Origin: Bacillus sp. ISL-51
GTDB lineage: Bacteria; Bacillota; Bacilli; Bacillales; Bacillaceae
Assembly: GCF_018613535.1 (NCBI RefSeq)
Contig: NZ_JAGGQB010000002.1
Location: 124,001 to 188,000 of the forward strand
Direction: 5' to 3'
Length of the DNA stretch: 64,000 nucleotides
In this document: one piece after another, positions 53,979 to 64,000 of the stretch
How positions within the stretch are numbered: position 1 is the first letter of the stretch
How the letters are laid out: the number at the start of each line of letters is the position of its first letter
Translations under genes and position numbers: made by a program
The notes under the pieces: generated by a model
The model's input: only the letters and a program-made list of their open reading frames with translations
What the model was told of the DNA's origin: nothing
Database searches by the model: none

Positions 53979-54980
53979 TTATACTAAGGCAGAGAAATTG
54001 AATTCAGTAATCGGTGTTTGTTTTTCTATATCGTTTCTGAAACCTTCAAGCATCCGACGCTCTTCATCCCCAAGTGAATCAAGATCAAATGCCTGATGCA
54101 ATAAACCGTAAATCAGCATATGGCGCAGACGGAGAAAAACCGGTATTTTTTCAAGCCAAGAAGGGTCAAGATCATTTTCCTCTCTGTATCCCTTCATAAA
54201 ATGAGTCATAAACTCCTCAGTAAAAGCAGCCTTATCTTCATACGGAATAACCGGGTACCATAAAATGTTGTAGAGCAAAATACTGATATCATTCACAAAC
54301 CAATTGTAGCCGATATCATCAAAATCAAATGTAGTGATTTTCCCATTGTCCCAGTTGAAATTGCCGTGGTGCAAATCGCCATGCACAAGGCCGTAGTTTT
54401 CCGGGTTCTTCGGCAATTGGCGCAGTTCCTCCATTAAAGCATCCGCCCGCTCAAATACGAGATGCTGATCATCCGGCACATATTTTCTCAGTTTCAGCTG
54501 CTCCTCTTCATCCCACTCTTGTCTTTTGAATCTTGGATTGCTCAGACGGTAGCTTTTTGTCAGACGGTGCATCTTTCCCGTATACTTTCCAAGCTCATAA
54601 AACAGAGTCCCGTTCCAGTCTGATTCCTCTGCTTTATGACCGGGCGCTTTTTCATAGGCTCTCAATAAAAACGCCCCGCCTTTTCCATCCGGCACTTCCC
54701 CCACAACATTTTCTCTTAATGAAGAGATCGGCTTCGCTACAGAAAGCCCTTCCTTCGCCAAATGGTGAAGCCAGTCCATTTCCCCGAGAATATATTCAGG
54801 CGTTCTGCGGATCGTATGCGTAATTTTCAAAATATAAGGTTCATTTTCTTTTATTATTTCGTATACATAGTTTTCCGCGTCCGCCAAAAACTGGGCCTGA
54901 TCTTTTGTAAAACCATATATCTCGCCGGCTTCGGCCAGCACTTTATCCTCATCATAAATGGCTTTTATATCTTTATGCAT
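53979..54980 (-). CDS. yerI: YerI, aminoglycoside phosphotransferase/CotS-like kinase
   Basis: A 333-residue protein-kinase-fold enzyme. The catalytic loop is YGLVHGDLHHGNFNWD (about 205-220) and the metal-binding segment is TTFDFDDIGYNWFVNDI. An N-lobe with YILKITHTIRRTPEYILGE carries the ATP-binding lysine. The substrate is unknown; relatives act on homoserine, choline or spore components. GAGGGTGAATCAGC precedes ATG 54980. Confidence 0.88.
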   Translation of the reverse strand: MHKDIKAIYDEDKVLAEAGEIYGFTKDQAQFLADAENYVYEIIKENEPYILKITHTIRRTPEYILGEMDWLHHLAKEGLSVAKPISSLRENVVGEVPDGKGGAFLLRAYEKAPGHKAEESDWNGTLFYELGKYTGKMHRLTKSYRLSNPRFKRQEWDEEEQLKLRKYVPDDQHLVFERADALMEELRQLPKNPENYGLVHGDLHHGNFNWDNGKITTFDFDDIGYNWFVNDISILLYNILWYPVIPYEDKAAFTEEFMTHFMKGYREENDLDPSWLEKIPVFLRLRHMLIYGLLHQAFDLDSLGDEERRMLEGFRNDIEKQTPITEFNFSALV

Positions 54981-55222
54981 GCTGATTCACCCTCGTCATA
55001 TATTTTAAAAGTTCCCTTATGGTGTGGCTTTTGCAACATGAGATAAAAAAGAAGGAACCAAACCATATATTATGATTTTTATAAAATCAGAACACAAAAT
55101 AAAAGGATTTATTTTTCATATTTTCTACTCGTTTCTAACTATCCGATTACCCGCATCATAACATAAAAAAATACCCTCTCCAACAGTATTTACAAATGTA
55201 ACTTGGTTGTTATATTTACTAT

Positions 55223-55256
55223 AAAAAAACCCCTGTTCATAATAAATGAACAAGGG
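55223..55256 (-). terminator. Terminator of the pcrB-pcrA-ligA-camS operon
   Basis: Arms CCCCTGTTCAT (55230-55240) and ATGAACAAGGG (55246-55256), then six T on the minus strand, 8 bases after the camS stop. Confidence 0.92.
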
Positions 55257-55264
55257 CATCTGTG

Positions 55265-56461
55265 TTAATCGTAAATATGGACGGTCGGTTCTTTGTCGCC
55301 TGCATTGCGGACGATAAGCGCTTCTTGGCCGTCTGATGAGGTAATGTTGATTTCGACATCGACTGAGCCTTTTGAATAATAATCCATCAGCTCGCCCGTT
55401 AAGTATTGGGTGAAGGCGATCACTTCGCTTTTTCCGTAAAATTGCATCGGAATTTCAATTTTCATTTTTCTCATTTCATCATTTTCATACATTGCCGTTC
55501 CGACCACCCCGGTGTAGTTCGGGAAGTAGCTGTCAATGGCATTTTTGAAACGTTTAAACACCTCAGAATCGTCAGGGTATTTCTGTGCTGTCGCTGTGTC
55601 CGCCGGATAGAAAACATACTTTTCTTTGACATTATCCCAGCTTGAAATCGTGGATGAGCCAGCTTTGACTTCGGTTTTTGCAATGTAATTCCCCGGTACG
55701 ATTGATGTTTTGGGCGCTTGTTTATAAAGGGCGATGGTAATCGGTACGTTTTTCAGATTATCCATTTTGCGAAGACGGTTAATGACTTCCTGAGCAATTT
55801 GTTCCCCGTGGCTGCGGATCGTTTTGTCGTCAAGCTCTACTTCTTGCTGCGGATCGCCTGTGTTTTCGCGGTAATAGTACACAGAGTTGAGAGCCAGGCC
55901 GATCATGACGCCGCCAAGCTGAATGGAATTTTTATCTTTTCTCACTAAGTAGTCCTGCTCCAGCATAGACGCTAAATAAATCGGGTTGCTTTCATTTTTC
56001 GATTTTGCCGAACCTGAGCTTGGCAGGACTGGGTTTAAGCCGAGATTTTCGAAATTGGCATCAGCCTTTTTCGCCTTTTTCAGATCGCTGCCTTCTTTTT
56101 TGCGGTCAAGCCAGTTTAATACCGTGTCTTCATCCAAATACTGGCCTTCCTGATAAAGGTAATCATCAGTCGGGATGGTATCCTGGGCGAGGCGCATCAG
56201 CCCTGTTTCGAATTCATCGATATCGAGTCTCGTATTCAGTCGGTCAGCCGTCAGGCCGCGGGCTTTTCCCGCTTTAAACGGCAGCACCATTTTATAGTAG
56301 GAATCAGAGATATTATATTTCGGTATAATCGCTTTTTCAGAGGACTTTTCCGTTTTTTGCGTGATTTCTTCCTCTTTGTTCCCCCCAAAACTCGGCGTGC
56401 AGGCCGACAGCATAAACACTGCCGCGGTTGCCGTTGCCGCCAATGCCAACATCTTTTTCAA
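55265..56461 (-). CDS. camS: CamS family lipoprotein (YerH)
   Basis: A 398-residue lipoprotein. The signal peptide ends with lipobox LSAC (Cys about 21), so it is anchored outside the membrane. The mature part matches the CamS sex-pheromone-precursor family, named from Staphylococcus, whose cleaved signal peptide is a pheromone; in Bacillus its role is unknown. The start is TTG 56461 with AGAGGAG upstream; an ATG three codons on is possible. It is the last gene of the pcrB operon. Confidence 0.92.
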   Translation of the reverse strand: MKKMLALAATATAAVFMLSACTPSFGGNKEEEITQKTEKSSEKAIIPKYNISDSYYKMVLPFKAGKARGLTADRLNTRLDIDEFETGLMRLAQDTIPTDDYLYQEGQYLDEDTVLNWLDRKKEGSDLKKAKKADANFENLGLNPVLPSSGSAKSKNESNPIYLASMLEQDYLVRKDKNSIQLGGVMIGLALNSVYYYRENTGDPQQEVELDDKTIRSHGEQIAQEVINRLRKMDNLKNVPITIALYKQAPKTSIVPGNYIAKTEVKAGSSTISSWDNVKEKYVFYPADTATAQKYPDDSEVFKRFKNAIDSYFPNYTGVVGTAMYENDEMRKMKIEIPMQFYGKSEVIAFTQYLTGELMDYYSKGSVDVEINITSSDGQEALIVRNAGDKEPTVHIYD

Positions 56462-56476
56462 TAGAAAACACTCCTC

Positions 56477-58507
<2,031 letters not shown>

Positions 58508-60724
58508 TTACTGCTTTTCAATCGGCGCAAAGGCTGCCAAGAGGCGTTTGACGCCGACGGGGCTCGGGAACGCGATATCAAGCTCCGTGCTTTCGCCTTC
58601 CCCTTTTACACTGACAACCGTGCCGGTGCCCCATTTTTTATGGCCGGCTTTATCGCCGACAGCCCAGCTGAGTGTGTCGCCGCCTGTTTTATTCGCGTAG
58701 GAAACAGGGCGGGAAACGGGACCGCGTTTTTGCTGCATTTTTCTTCCCGGCTGCGTCCGCGGGTTTGTCTTCTCATTTAGGTTCTCCAATAAATCCTCAG
58801 GTATTTCCCCAATAAAGCGCGATTCCGGATTCATATTGGTACGCCCGAATAAGGTGCGCATTTTGGCATTGGTTAAATACAGCTCTTCTTCCGCTCTCGT
58901 AATGCCTACATACGCGAGCCTGCGCTCTTCCTCCATCTCTGCTTCCTCCATCAGGGAGCGGCTGTGCGGGAATACGCCTTCTTCAAGGCCCATTAAGAAC
59001 ACAACGGGGAATTCCAGGCCCTTTGCGGCGTGCAGCGTCATTAACGTCACGGCATCCTTGCCGCCTGATTCCTCTTCTTTCTGGTCGAGCTGGTCAATAT
59101 CCGCAATCAGCGCCAAATCTGTCAGAAACGCGACTAATGTTTTGTCTTCGCTTTTTTGCTCAAAGTTTTTCGTAACAGAAAGAAACTCGTCGATATTTTC
59201 CAACCGGCTTTGGGCTTCGATTGATTTTTCCGCCTTCAGCATCTCTCTGTATTCCGTTTTATCAAGAATTTCTTCCGTCAGCTCTGTAATCGACAGGTAA
59301 TCCTGCATATTCGTCAGATGTTCAATCATCGTGCCGAAGCTGTCGAGCGCGTTGGCCGCTTTGGCGCTGACACCGATGAAATCAACCTGTTTAATCGCCT
59401 GAAACAGCGACATGCCGTTCATCGCCGCGTAAGAAGCAATTTTTTCAAGCGATGTGGCGCCGACGCCGCGCTTCGGTACATTGACAATCCGCGTGAAGCT
59501 GATGTCATCGTCTGGATTTGAGACAAGGCGCAGGTACGCGAGAATATCTTTAATTTCTTTCCTGTCGTAGAACTTGGTTCCGCCGACGATATTGTAATTT
59601 AATCCGGCTTTCAGAAGCGTTTCCTCTATAACACGCGACTGGGCGTTTGTCCGGTATAAAATCGCGATGTCAGATAGCTTCCGCTTGCCCGAACAGAGCT
59701 GATGAATTTTTCCGGCGACAAATTGTCCTTCGCCGAATTCATTGTCACCTCTGTAATAAGAAAGCTTGATGCCTTCGTCGTTTTCCGTCCACAGTTTTTT
59801 CGGCTTACGGTTTGAGTTGTTTTTGATGACTTCATTCGCCGCGTTTAGAATCCGCTTAGTCGAGCGGTAGTTTTGTTCGAGCAGAATGACATTTGCGCTC
59901 GGGTAATCCTTTTCAAAGGAAAGGATATTGGCGATGTCCGCCCCGCGCCATCTGTAGATCGACTGGTCGGAGTCACCGACGACGCAAATATTTTCCAGGC
60001 GCGCCGCAAGCTGCTTCACAAGCAGATATTGCGCTCTGTTCGTATCCTGATACTCATCCACGTGAATGTATTGGAATTTGCGCTGGTAAAATTCAAGCAC
60101 TTCAGGCACACGGTCAAAAAGCTTAATCGTTGTCATGATTAAATCATCGAAATCGAGCGATTGGTTTTTCAACAGTTTTTTCTGATAATCCGTGTACACG
60201 TCACTCGTGACTTGATCGTAGTAGCTCCCGGCCGTTTTTGCGAATTCCTCAGGTTCGATCAATTCATTTTTTGCGCTGCTGATGGAGCCGAGGATGCTTC
60301 TCGGGTCGAATTTTTTCGGATCGATGTTCCGCTCCTTCAAAATCCCTTTTATGACGGAGAGCTGGTCAGCCGTATCAAGGATGGAGAAATTGCGGTTGAT
60401 CCCGATTCTGTCAATATCCCGCCGTAAAATCCGCACGCACATGCTGTGGAATGTGGATATCCAAATATCATCCGCACCGGGTCCGAGGATGCTCTCCACC
60501 CGTTCTTTCATTTCTCTGGCCGCTTTATTGGTAAATGTGATCGCCAGAATGTTCCATGGGGCCACGTGTTTTTCCGCCATTAAGTATGCGATTCTGTGCG
60601 TCAAAACGCGTGTTTTTCCGCTTCCCGCGCCCGCCATGAGAAGCAGCGGCCCGTCTGTCGTCTTCACCGCTTCCTGCTGAACAGGGTTTAATCCGCTTAA
60701 TAATTGATTGCTAATGTAATTCAA
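58508..60724 (-). CDS. pcrA: ATP-dependent DNA helicase PcrA
   Basis: A 738-residue superfamily 1 helicase. Motif I is [11 protein letters not shown] (about 31-40), motif II is VDEYQDTN, motif III is [14 protein letters not shown], with [18 protein letters not shown] and [13 protein letters not shown] near the C-terminal part. It ends in a Tudor-like [13 protein letters not shown] domain that binds RNA polymerase. It unwinds DNA 3' to 5' and clears protein roadblocks. The start is TTG 60724 (reads [12 protein letters not shown]) with GGCGGTGA upstream, giving the expected family length. Confidence 0.96.
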   Translation of the reverse strand: MNYISNQLLSGLNPVQQEAVKTTDGPLLLMAGAGSGKTRVLTHRIAYLMAEKHVAPWNILAITFTNKAAREMKERVESILGPGADDIWISTFHSMCVRILRRDIDRIGINRNFSILDTADQLSVIKGILKERNIDPKKFDPRSILGSISSAKNELIEPEEFAKTAGSYYDQVTSDVYTDYQKKLLKNQSLDFDDLIMTTIKLFDRVPEVLEFYQRKFQYIHVDEYQDTNRAQYLLVKQLAARLENICVVGDSDQSIYRWRGADIANILSFEKDYPSANVILLEQNYRSTKRILNAANEVIKNNSNRKPKKLWTENDEGIKLSYYRGDNEFGEGQFVAGKIHQLCSGKRKLSDIAILYRTNAQSRVIEETLLKAGLNYNIVGGTKFYDRKEIKDILAYLRLVSNPDDDISFTRIVNVPKRGVGATSLEKIASYAAMNGMSLFQAIKQVDFIGVSAKAANALDSFGTMIEHLTNMQDYLSITELTEEILDKTEYREMLKAEKSIEAQSRLENIDEFLSVTKNFEQKSEDKTLVAFLTDLALIADIDQLDQKEEESGGKDAVTLMTLHAAKGLEFPVVFLMGLEEGVFPHSRSLMEEAEMEEERRLAYVGITRAEEELYLTNAKMRTLFGRTNMNPESRFIGEIPEDLLENLNEKTNPRTQPGRKMQQKRGPVSRPVSYANKTGGDTLSWAVGDKAGHKKWGTGTVVSVKGEGESTELDIAFPSPVGVKRLLAAFAPIEKQ

Positions 60725-60782
60725 AATCCGTTCACCGCCTATCAAACATATGTTCTATCATAAATCAAATCCGTCCGCTTGG

Positions 60783-61472
60783 CTACTTTTCCTTTACAGC
60801 CGCCACCGTTCGGAGCGCCTGATCGAAATCCTCATATACCGCGTTTCCTACGACAATGACATCCGCATGGCGGCCGAACCTTTCCGCCGTTTCCGCGTCT
60901 TTAATGCCGCCTCCGTAAAATAGGACAGACTTGTCCAACACAGCCTTCGTTTTCTCCACCGTGTCTATGTCCGCCAGCATACCGCTGTATTCCAAGTAAA
61001 AAATCGGAAGATGAAGCAAATGCTCCGCGACCCGCGCATAAGCGAGAATATCTTCTGTCTCTATATTTGTATCAGCCTCTGTCAAAGCAGCCGCCTTACA
61101 ATCCGGGTTGACGATGCAATAGCCCTCCGGCACAATTTCCTCCATTGACATCAGTTCGCCGTATTCCTTCATCGCCTGATGGTGCATGCCGACAATCCAG
61201 TCCGCATTTTTGCTGTTGAGCACACTCGGAATGAAATAAAGATCAAAGCCGGGTACAATCGAATCAATTGTCGACACTTCAAGGACGCACGGGACTAAAA
61301 AGCGCCGCACCTTCGACATCAGCCTCAGCACATTGTCTTCGGTTACGTCATCGCTTCCCCCGATCACAATCGCGTCGGTCCCTGATTCACAAAGAATTTC
61401 AAGCTGTTCATCCGGTAAATCTTTATTCGGATCGAGTTTAAAGACGTGCTTCCACTCGTTAACATCGTACAT
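60783..61472 (-). CDS. pcrB: Heptaprenylglyceryl phosphate synthase PcrB
   Basis: A 229-residue TIM-barrel prenyltransferase. The conserved blocks HVFKLDPNKDLPDEQLE, SGTDAIVIGGSDDVTEDNV, GYCIVNPDCKAAALTEAD, YLEYSGM and VLFYGGGIKDAETA match the family. It joins heptaprenyl diphosphate to glycerol-1-phosphate to make an archaeal-type ether lipid precursor. ATG 61472 is preceded by GGAGGA; an in-frame ATG six codons earlier overlaps that site. It is first in the operon with pcrA, ligA and camS. Confidence 0.94.
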   Translation of the reverse strand: MYDVNEWKHVFKLDPNKDLPDEQLEILCESGTDAIVIGGSDDVTEDNVLRLMSKVRRFLVPCVLEVSTIDSIVPGFDLYFIPSVLNSKNADWIVGMHHQAMKEYGELMSMEEIVPEGYCIVNPDCKAAALTEADTNIETEDILAYARVAEHLLHLPIFYLEYSGMLADIDTVEKTKAVLDKSVLFYGGGIKDAETAERFGRHADVIVVGNAVYEDFDQALRTVAAVKEK

Positions 61473-61704
61473 GCGTTTTCGTTCCTCCATTCGTTTCTTG
61501 CCATTTAAACATTATAACAAATTCGTTTCGTGCGGAAAAACGGAAAAAGACGTCATTCACGTGATTCACGAAAAAAGATGTTTCATTCCTACACATAAAA
61601 ATAATCCATTCATTTACATTTAACAACTGGTTTTTCATGCCGACGTTTGAAGACAGACAAAATGTGGAATGTCAAAGAGTAAAAAGGTAAGGAGTGTGAT
61701 CTAG

Positions 61705-63279
61705 ATGGAACAAGCAATCATCGTTCTGATTTGTATATTAATCTTCATTATTTTAGTTCCCGCCGTATTGCTGGTTTGGATATACATAAGGGACGAAAAG
61801 CAGGAAGAACACTCAGTGCTTCGCAATTATCCCGTGGCCGGAAAGCTTCGCTATATCTTTGAGAAAATCGGGCCTGAGCTTCGGCAATATTTATTCAGCA
61901 ACGATAATGAGGAACAGCCGTTTTCCCGAAGAGAATACGAGCAGACCGTCCTGTCCGGAAAGTATAAAAGCAGAATGATGGGCTTCGGTTCGGAAAGGGA
62001 TTTTGATCAGCCGGGGTATTATATCCGCAACGCCCTTTTTCCGAAACAAAGAGAGGAGCTTCGTATCGGCCAATCGCCTAAGATCGAAACGATGGTGTAT
62101 CGCATCGACAAGGACAATCTGCTCAAGCGGAATGAGCATCGCGAAAAAATAAAGGCCGATCCTTTTTACCTGCATCCGGACGACGTACAGGTCATCGGCA
62201 AAGACACATGCCAGAAACCGTTTTATGTAAAAGGCTTGATCGGACAATCAGCAATGAGCTACGGCTCGCTGGGTGACCGTGCAATTACCGCGCTGTCAAA
62301 AGGGCTTCGCCAAGCGGGCGGCACATGGATGAATACCGGGGAAGGCGGACTGTCAGAGCATCATCTGAAAGGCGGAGCGGATATTATATGCCAAATCGGC
62401 CCCGGCCTGTTCGGCGTCCGTTCTCAAGACGGCGAATTTTCGTGGGAAGAGTTTAAGAAAAAAAGCCAATTAGAGCAAATCAAAGCATTTGAACTGAAGC
62501 TGGCGCAAGGGGCAAAGGCGCGAGGCGGTCATATTGACGGCTCAAAAGTTACTGAAGAAATTGCCGCCATCAGAAATGTAAAACCGGGACAATCCATTGA
62601 CAGCCCCAATCGGTTCAATGAATTCTCAAGCGTCCCGGCCATGCTCGATTTTATCGAAAAAATGCGGGCCGTCGGCCAAAAGCCGGTCGGAATCAAAATC
62701 GTGGCGGGAAACCAGAAAGATTTGGAAAATCTGATCTCATGTATGAGTTCGAGCGGCAAGCACCCTGATTTTATTACGATTGACGGCAGTGAAGGCGGAA
62801 CGGGCGCTTCGTTTCATGAGCTGGCTGATTCCGTCGGATTGCCGATTTTAACAGGCCTCCCCCTCGTGGACGGGCTGCTGAAGGAGTACGGCATAAGAGA
62901 TAAGCTGAAAATTTTCGCATCCGGAAAGCTGCTCACCCCGGATAAAATTGCCGTCGCCCTCGCTTTAGGCGCAGATTTTGTCAATATTGCCCGGGGAATG
63001 ATGTTTTCAGTCGGCTGTATCCGCGCGCAAGTCTGCCACACCAACCATTGTCCCGTCGGTGTCGCAACGACGGATCCTAAGCTGCAGCGCGCGCTCAGCA
63101 TCGAAGACAAACAGCACCGCGTATGCAACTACGTGCTTTCATTGCGAGAAGGGCTGTTTCACCTCGCTGCGGCGGCAGGCATCAGCTCTCCGATTCATTT
63201 TACTAATGAACACATCGTGTACAGAGAAAAAGACGGCACAATAAAGGAACTTCCAGACCTCATGAAGCAGCACGCATAA
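61705..63279 (+). CDS. yerD: YerD, FMN-binding glutamate-synthase-like protein
   Basis: A 524-residue protein. One N-terminal transmembrane helix (residues 5-27) is followed by a domain like the FMN barrel of the large glutamate synthase subunit: GQSAMSYGSLGDRAITALSK, TGEGGLSEHH, ITIDGSEGGTGASFHE and the cluster-binding C-x5-C-x4-C in GCIRAQVCHTNHCPVGVA. It lacks the glutaminase domain, so it is not a full glutamate synthase; the electron donor and substrate are unknown. AAGGTAAGGAG lies upstream. Confidence 0.93.
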   Translation: MEQAIIVLICILIFIILVPAVLLVWIYIRDEKQEEHSVLRNYPVAGKLRYIFEKIGPELRQYLFSNDNEEQPFSRREYEQTVLSGKYKSRMMGFGSERDFDQPGYYIRNALFPKQREELRIGQSPKIETMVYRIDKDNLLKRNEHREKIKADPFYLHPDDVQVIGKDTCQKPFYVKGLIGQSAMSYGSLGDRAITALSKGLRQAGGTWMNTGEGGLSEHHLKGGADIICQIGPGLFGVRSQDGEFSWEEFKKKSQLEQIKAFELKLAQGAKARGGHIDGSKVTEEIAAIRNVKPGQSIDSPNRFNEFSSVPAMLDFIEKMRAVGQKPVGIKIVAGNQKDLENLISCMSSSGKHPDFITIDGSEGGTGASFHELADSVGLPILTGLPLVDGLLKEYGIRDKLKIFASGKLLTPDKIAVALALGADFVNIARGMMFSVGCIRAQVCHTNHCPVGVATTDPKLQRALSIEDKQHRVCNYVLSLREGLFHLAAAAGISSPIHFTNEHIVYREKDGTIKELPDLMKQHA

Positions 63280-63318
63280 AAAAAGCCGCCTGCCGTTATC
63301 GGCAGAGCGGTTTTTTAT
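63279..63318. terminator. Bidirectional terminator between yerD and yerC
   Basis: AAAAGCCGC-CTGCCG pairs with CGGCAG-A-GCGGTTTT around TTAT. T-runs are present on both strands; it serves the two convergent genes. Confidence 0.88.
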
Positions 63319-63626
63319 GTTGCAGAGGAGGATTCTCCTTTGTTTACACGGTCAAGCGCCATTTCATAGGCGTCGTTTCCGTAGTTTAAGCAGCGTTTCA
63401 CACGCGAAATCGTGGCTGTCGAAGCCCCCGTTTCGCTTTCAATTTTATGATACGTATTTCCTTCGCGGAGCATTCTCGCTACTTCCAAACGCTGCGCCAG
63501 CGATTGAATTTCATTAATCGTACAAAGATCATCAAAGAAACGATAGCATTCCTCCAGATCTTTCAGCGACAAAATAGATAGAAATAACTGGTCCAGTTCT
63601 TTTCCGCGTAATTTATCGATTTGCAT
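63315..63626 (-). CDS. yerC: YerC, TrpR/YecD-like DNA-binding protein
   Basis: A 103-residue helical protein of the TrpR-like YerC/YecD family. Residues 30-85 contain EIQSLAQRLEVARMLREGNT, then IESETGASTATISRVKRCLN, the helix-turn-helix. It starts at ATG 63626, two bases after the yerB stop codon, with GAAGGTG upstream. Regulatory targets are not apparent from the sequence. Confidence 0.92.
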   Translation of the reverse strand: MQIDKLRGKELDQLFLSILSLKDLEECYRFFDDLCTINEIQSLAQRLEVARMLREGNTYHKIESETGASTATISRVKRCLNYGNDAYEMALDRVNKGESSSAT

Positions 63627-63628
63627 CG

Positions 63629-64000
63629 TCACACACCTTCTCCTTTACTAATGGAAGCTGCATCGAGATCAGGCACGATATTGATCCATGTCTTCCCTGG
63701 CACAAACGGAAGAATCTCACCGCCTTTTACGGGCAAAATACGGCCGTCTTTATATTCCCAGTCTGACTCAATAACATCGCCGTGCTGAAGCAAGAGACCT
63801 TTACCCCCTGATTGAATATCGATGTCCCGCCTTCCATCTTTGTCTGTAATGCGATGGCCGGCTTCAGCAATAAAAATGTTGTGCATAGCTAAAGGCTTCC
63901 CGGTCTCCCGGTCAGTCGCTTTCACACCATCAGAGCTTCTCGTATAAGCATCAGTTTTTTTATCATAATCGTATTCGACAAGATTTGTAACGTTTTGTGT
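63629..64000 (-). CDS. yerB: YerB, DUF3048 lipoprotein (5' end outside window)
   Basis: The minus-strand frame is open to the right edge: about 120 C-terminal residues, including DRETGKPLAMHNIFIAEAGH and WEYKDGRILPVKGGEILPF then FVPGKTWINIVPD. This matches the C-terminal DUF3048 domain of YerB, a predicted lipoprotein whose N-terminus would lie outside. It immediately precedes yerC with a 2-bp gap, suggesting one operon. Confidence 0.9.
   Translation of the reverse strand, partial: TQNVTNLVEYDYDKKTDAYTRSSDGVKATDRETGKPLAMHNIFIAEAGHRITDKDGRRDIDIQSGGKGLLLQHGDVIESDWEYKDGRILPVKGGEILPFVPGKTWINIVPDLDAASISKGEGV

Overview
The window is chromosomal DNA from a member of the Bacillus subtilis species complex. 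The compact gene order and the protein variants suggest the B. amyloliquefaciens/velezensis side rather than B. subtilis itself; this is inferred from gene content, not from a database search. Spore genes (yfn glycan genes, cotJABC, yeeK), starts preceded by strong Shine-Dalgarno sequences, and the yerB-yerC-yerD-pcrB-pcrA-ligA-camS-yerI-sapB-opuE-gatCAB-yerO-swrC-dgkB-rlmCD order all fit. Relative to the B. subtilis 168 numbering as I remember it, the window is written in reverse.

Left part (1-23 kb). The yfnHGFE genes make and use an NDP-sugar, probably for spore-surface glycan. They are followed by yfnI, a lipoteichoic acid synthase. An AT-rich four-gene cassette (membrane protein, winged-helix regulator, ABC ATPase, ABC permease; 6.6-9.1 kb) sits between yfnI and cypD, a self-sufficient P450-reductase fusion. 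Next come yetN, two facing gene stubs that look like a collapsed yetM/yetL pair, yetJ (Ca2+ leak channel family), a hypothetical gene, yezD, yetI (RsbR-like), yetH, Fur-box-controlled hmoA, yetF, yesK, yesJ, cotJCBA, aadK (aminoglycoside adenylyltransferase), yeeK (Gly/Tyr-rich coat protein) and yeeI.

Accessory island (23-41.3 kb). A secreted LXG-type nuclease toxin (yeeF) with its DUF600 immunity gene (yezG) is followed by a graveyard of toxin/immunity cassettes: a toxin-tail stub, an intact second immunity paralogue, a frameshifted third copy and a stop-interrupted small ORF. Facing it is a complete type 1 BREX phage-defence operon (brxA, brxB, brxC, pglX, pglZ, brxL) transcribed leftward from one good sigma-A promoter. 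Its first cistron is an uncharacterised small protein of about 78 residues. A decayed large serine recombinase lies directly behind the operon and its 3' end overlaps the rlmCD stop codon. The rlmCD-recombinase-defence-LXG arrangement looks like an integration hot spot.

Right part (41.3-64 kb). This is conserved core: rlmCD (rRNA methyltransferase), dgkB (lipid kinase), swrC (RND exporter) divergent from its TetR neighbour yerO, gatCAB (tRNA-dependent amidotransferase), opuE (proline uptake, with a sigma-B-like promoter), sapB, yerI, camS, ligA, pcrA, pcrB, yerD, yerC and the 3' part of yerB. I found no tRNA, rRNA, CRISPR array or intact IS element. The most informative region is the 23-41 kb defence and competition island.
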